Assembly: GCA_934613185.1 (NCBI GenBank)
Contig: CAKTSO010000125.1
Location: 1 to 5,539 of the forward strand
Length of the DNA: 5,539 bases
Source of the DNA: an uncultured Clostridia bacterium
Lineage (GTDB): Bacteria; Bacillota; Clostridia; Christensenellales; Maliibacteriaceae
Direction of reading: 5' to 3'
The position numbers and the translations under genes were made by a program. Shown here one piece after another: positions 4,623 to 5,539 of this stretch. Within the stretch, counting starts at the first letter, position 1, and the number at the start of each line of letters is the position of its first letter. A model generated the notes under the pieces. The model did not search any database and was not told the DNA's origin. It worked only from the letters and a program-made list of their open reading frames with translations.

Positions 4623-5539
4623 TATACGAGCGCCAGAGAACCCATGGGATCCCACGGCTCGAGCATGATCGGCTCCTGCGAAAGCAGCGCCGCCGTTTCG
4701 CGGGGAAGATACTTTTTGTCGACGACGATCTGATACAGATACTCGTCGAACCATTCGTCGCTCATGACGTAATAGCCGTCCGCGCCCGCGTCCTTGCCCC
4801 AGCTGTTCTCGACACGCCAGCGGGTGGGGTGGCCGTCCTCGTCGAGATTGACGCCCAAAAGCACCATCGCGTGCGTCATGAGGCTTTGATGATATTCCAA
4901 CCTCTGCCCGCGGTCGAGCGTGAATTTGACGCCCAAAAGCTCGTCGTAGCGCAGCACGTCGGGATCCATCACGCCTTCCCGAATGGAGGATTGCCCGACA
5001 TCGCAGCCGAACCAGACGGGGCGGCCGTCTTTCAACTGCGCGATCGCGGCCTCTTTCAACTGTTCGATCGGCAGATTCAAATAGCGCACGGGACGGCCTT
5101 CGTAGACGCTCGACAGGAACTTGACGCCGTAGGTGCGGAAATATGGCTTGTCGGCCGTGGGTGCGTTGATGAGGCTGACGTAATCCGAAAGCTCCCAGCC
5201 GACGCTGTTTCGGAAAAACTCCTGCGGCGTGACGTCGCTTTGGCGAATGAAGTTGTCGTCGCGGTCGCGCGCCTCGAACGTGAACACTTGCGGCGGAACG
5301 CCGAGGCAGATGGCAAGAATGCGGTACACTTCGCCGAGCATGGCGCGTTTTTGCGCGCGCAGCGATTCGGCGTCCTGTCCGTCGGAATGCGCGCTGCGCA
5401 GAACGCATGCGTATTCGCGCAGCTTATGCGTCAAAACGCGGTCCATTTCGCGCGTGGCGGACGAGCAGCTCGTCTCCGGCATGACGTCCTTGGGGACGGC
5501 GCCGTATTTTTCGATCAGCGCGCAGAACATGTCCCACTG
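4622..5539 (-). CDS. pepC: Aminopeptidase C / bleomycin hydrolase family cysteine peptidase (5' end cut by right edge)
   Basis: The 305 visible C-terminal residues belong to a papain-like C1B peptidase. These are cytoplasmic aminopeptidases that assemble into hexamers with the active sites inside. The frame stays open to the right edge, where it reads Q-W-D-M-F, matching the family's GQWDMF segment, so the start lies outside. Full proteins are about 440 residues, and the missing part holds the catalytic cysteine. Counting from the Met at 5530-5528, landmarks are EKYGAVPKDVMPET (7-20), VWFGCDVGQ (172-180), the catalytic His220 in LMTHAMVLLGVN (217-228) and the catalytic Asn242 in WRVENSWG (238-245). 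The tail EPWDPMGSLALV (291-302) is the family's C-terminal arm, which in studied homologues reaches into the active site and enforces aminopeptidase action. The gene is convergent to sigH and shares its terminator region. Family assignment is very secure, physiological peptide substrates unknown. Confidence 0.95.
   Translation of the reverse strand, partial: QWDMFCALIEKYGAVPKDVMPETSCSSATREMDRVLTHKLREYACVLRSAHSDGQDAESLRAQKRAMLGEVYRILAICLGVPPQVFTFEARDRDDNFIRQSDVTPQEFFRNSVGWELSDYVSLINAPTADKPYFRTYGVKFLSSVYEGRPVRYLNLPIEQLKEAAIAQLKDGRPVWFGCDVGQSSIREGVMDPDVLRYDELLGVKFTLDRGQRLEYHQSLMTHAMVLLGVNLDEDGHPTRWRVENSWGKDAGADGYYVMSDEWFDEYLYQIVVDKKYLPRETAALLSQEPIMLEPWDPMGSLALV

Noticed and set aside
4621..4626. 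TATAAT on the minus strand at the end of pepC as a promoter -10
   Set aside because: It falls in the last codons of pepC, no -35 is found about 17 bases upstream (TCCCAT), and no gene follows on that strand before the terminator.
4590..5408. Second minus-strand frame (272 codons) overlapping pepC
   Set aside because: The other frame contains the catalytic His and Asn motifs of the C1B family. This one is Arg-rich and featureless.

Overview
The window is a compact stretch of housekeeping genes, moderately to highly GC-rich, that points to a Bacillota (Firmicutes) genome, most likely a GC-rich member of Clostridia or Negativicutes. The main evidence is the run mrnC - thyX - rlmB - yacP(rae1) - sigH. 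This is a hallmark Firmicutes order, and SigH is the Spo0H-type sigma factor found there. A transketolase split into two subunit genes and a PepC-type C1B aminopeptidase fit the same assignment. The genus cannot be fixed from sequence reading alone.

Layout. Positions 3-290 (+) hold the 3' end of the transketolase N-terminal subunit gene, cut by the left edge. It is followed, coupled by an overlap, by the C-terminal subunit gene (293-1234, +). A strong intrinsic terminator (1252-1289) closes that unit. A short AT-rich gap carries an extended -10 promoter (1332-1340) that starts a second plus-strand operon: mrnC (1375-1794, TTG start), thyX (1808-2560), rlmB (2563-3300), yacP/rae1 (3306-3833) and sigH (3861-4529). 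A hairpin at 4534-4570 has A/T tails on both sides. It can end both this operon and the convergent gene beyond it. A small AT-rich spacer with three copies of a 9-base word follows. The window then ends with the minus-strand gene pepC (4622-5539), which is missing its N-terminal part.

How the genes work together. The two transketolase subunits form one thiamine-diphosphate enzyme of the non-oxidative pentose phosphate pathway. The second operon is largely about RNA and gene expression. Mini-RNase III trims 23S rRNA ends, RlmB 2'-O-methylates a 23S guanosine, Rae1/YacP is a ribosome-associated mRNA endonuclease, and SigH directs alternative transcription. ThyX, the flavin-dependent thymidylate synthase, is embedded among them. 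The genes are tightly spaced or overlap, which suggests one transcript with translational coupling.

No mobile elements, CRISPR arrays, tRNAs or rRNAs were seen. No gene-free stretch exceeds 300 bases. I found no convincing new biological system. The points worth a second look are local: tandem start codons at overlapping junctions, the cysteine-rich ThyX tail, the synteny break after sigH, and the repeat cluster at the sigH/pepC boundary.
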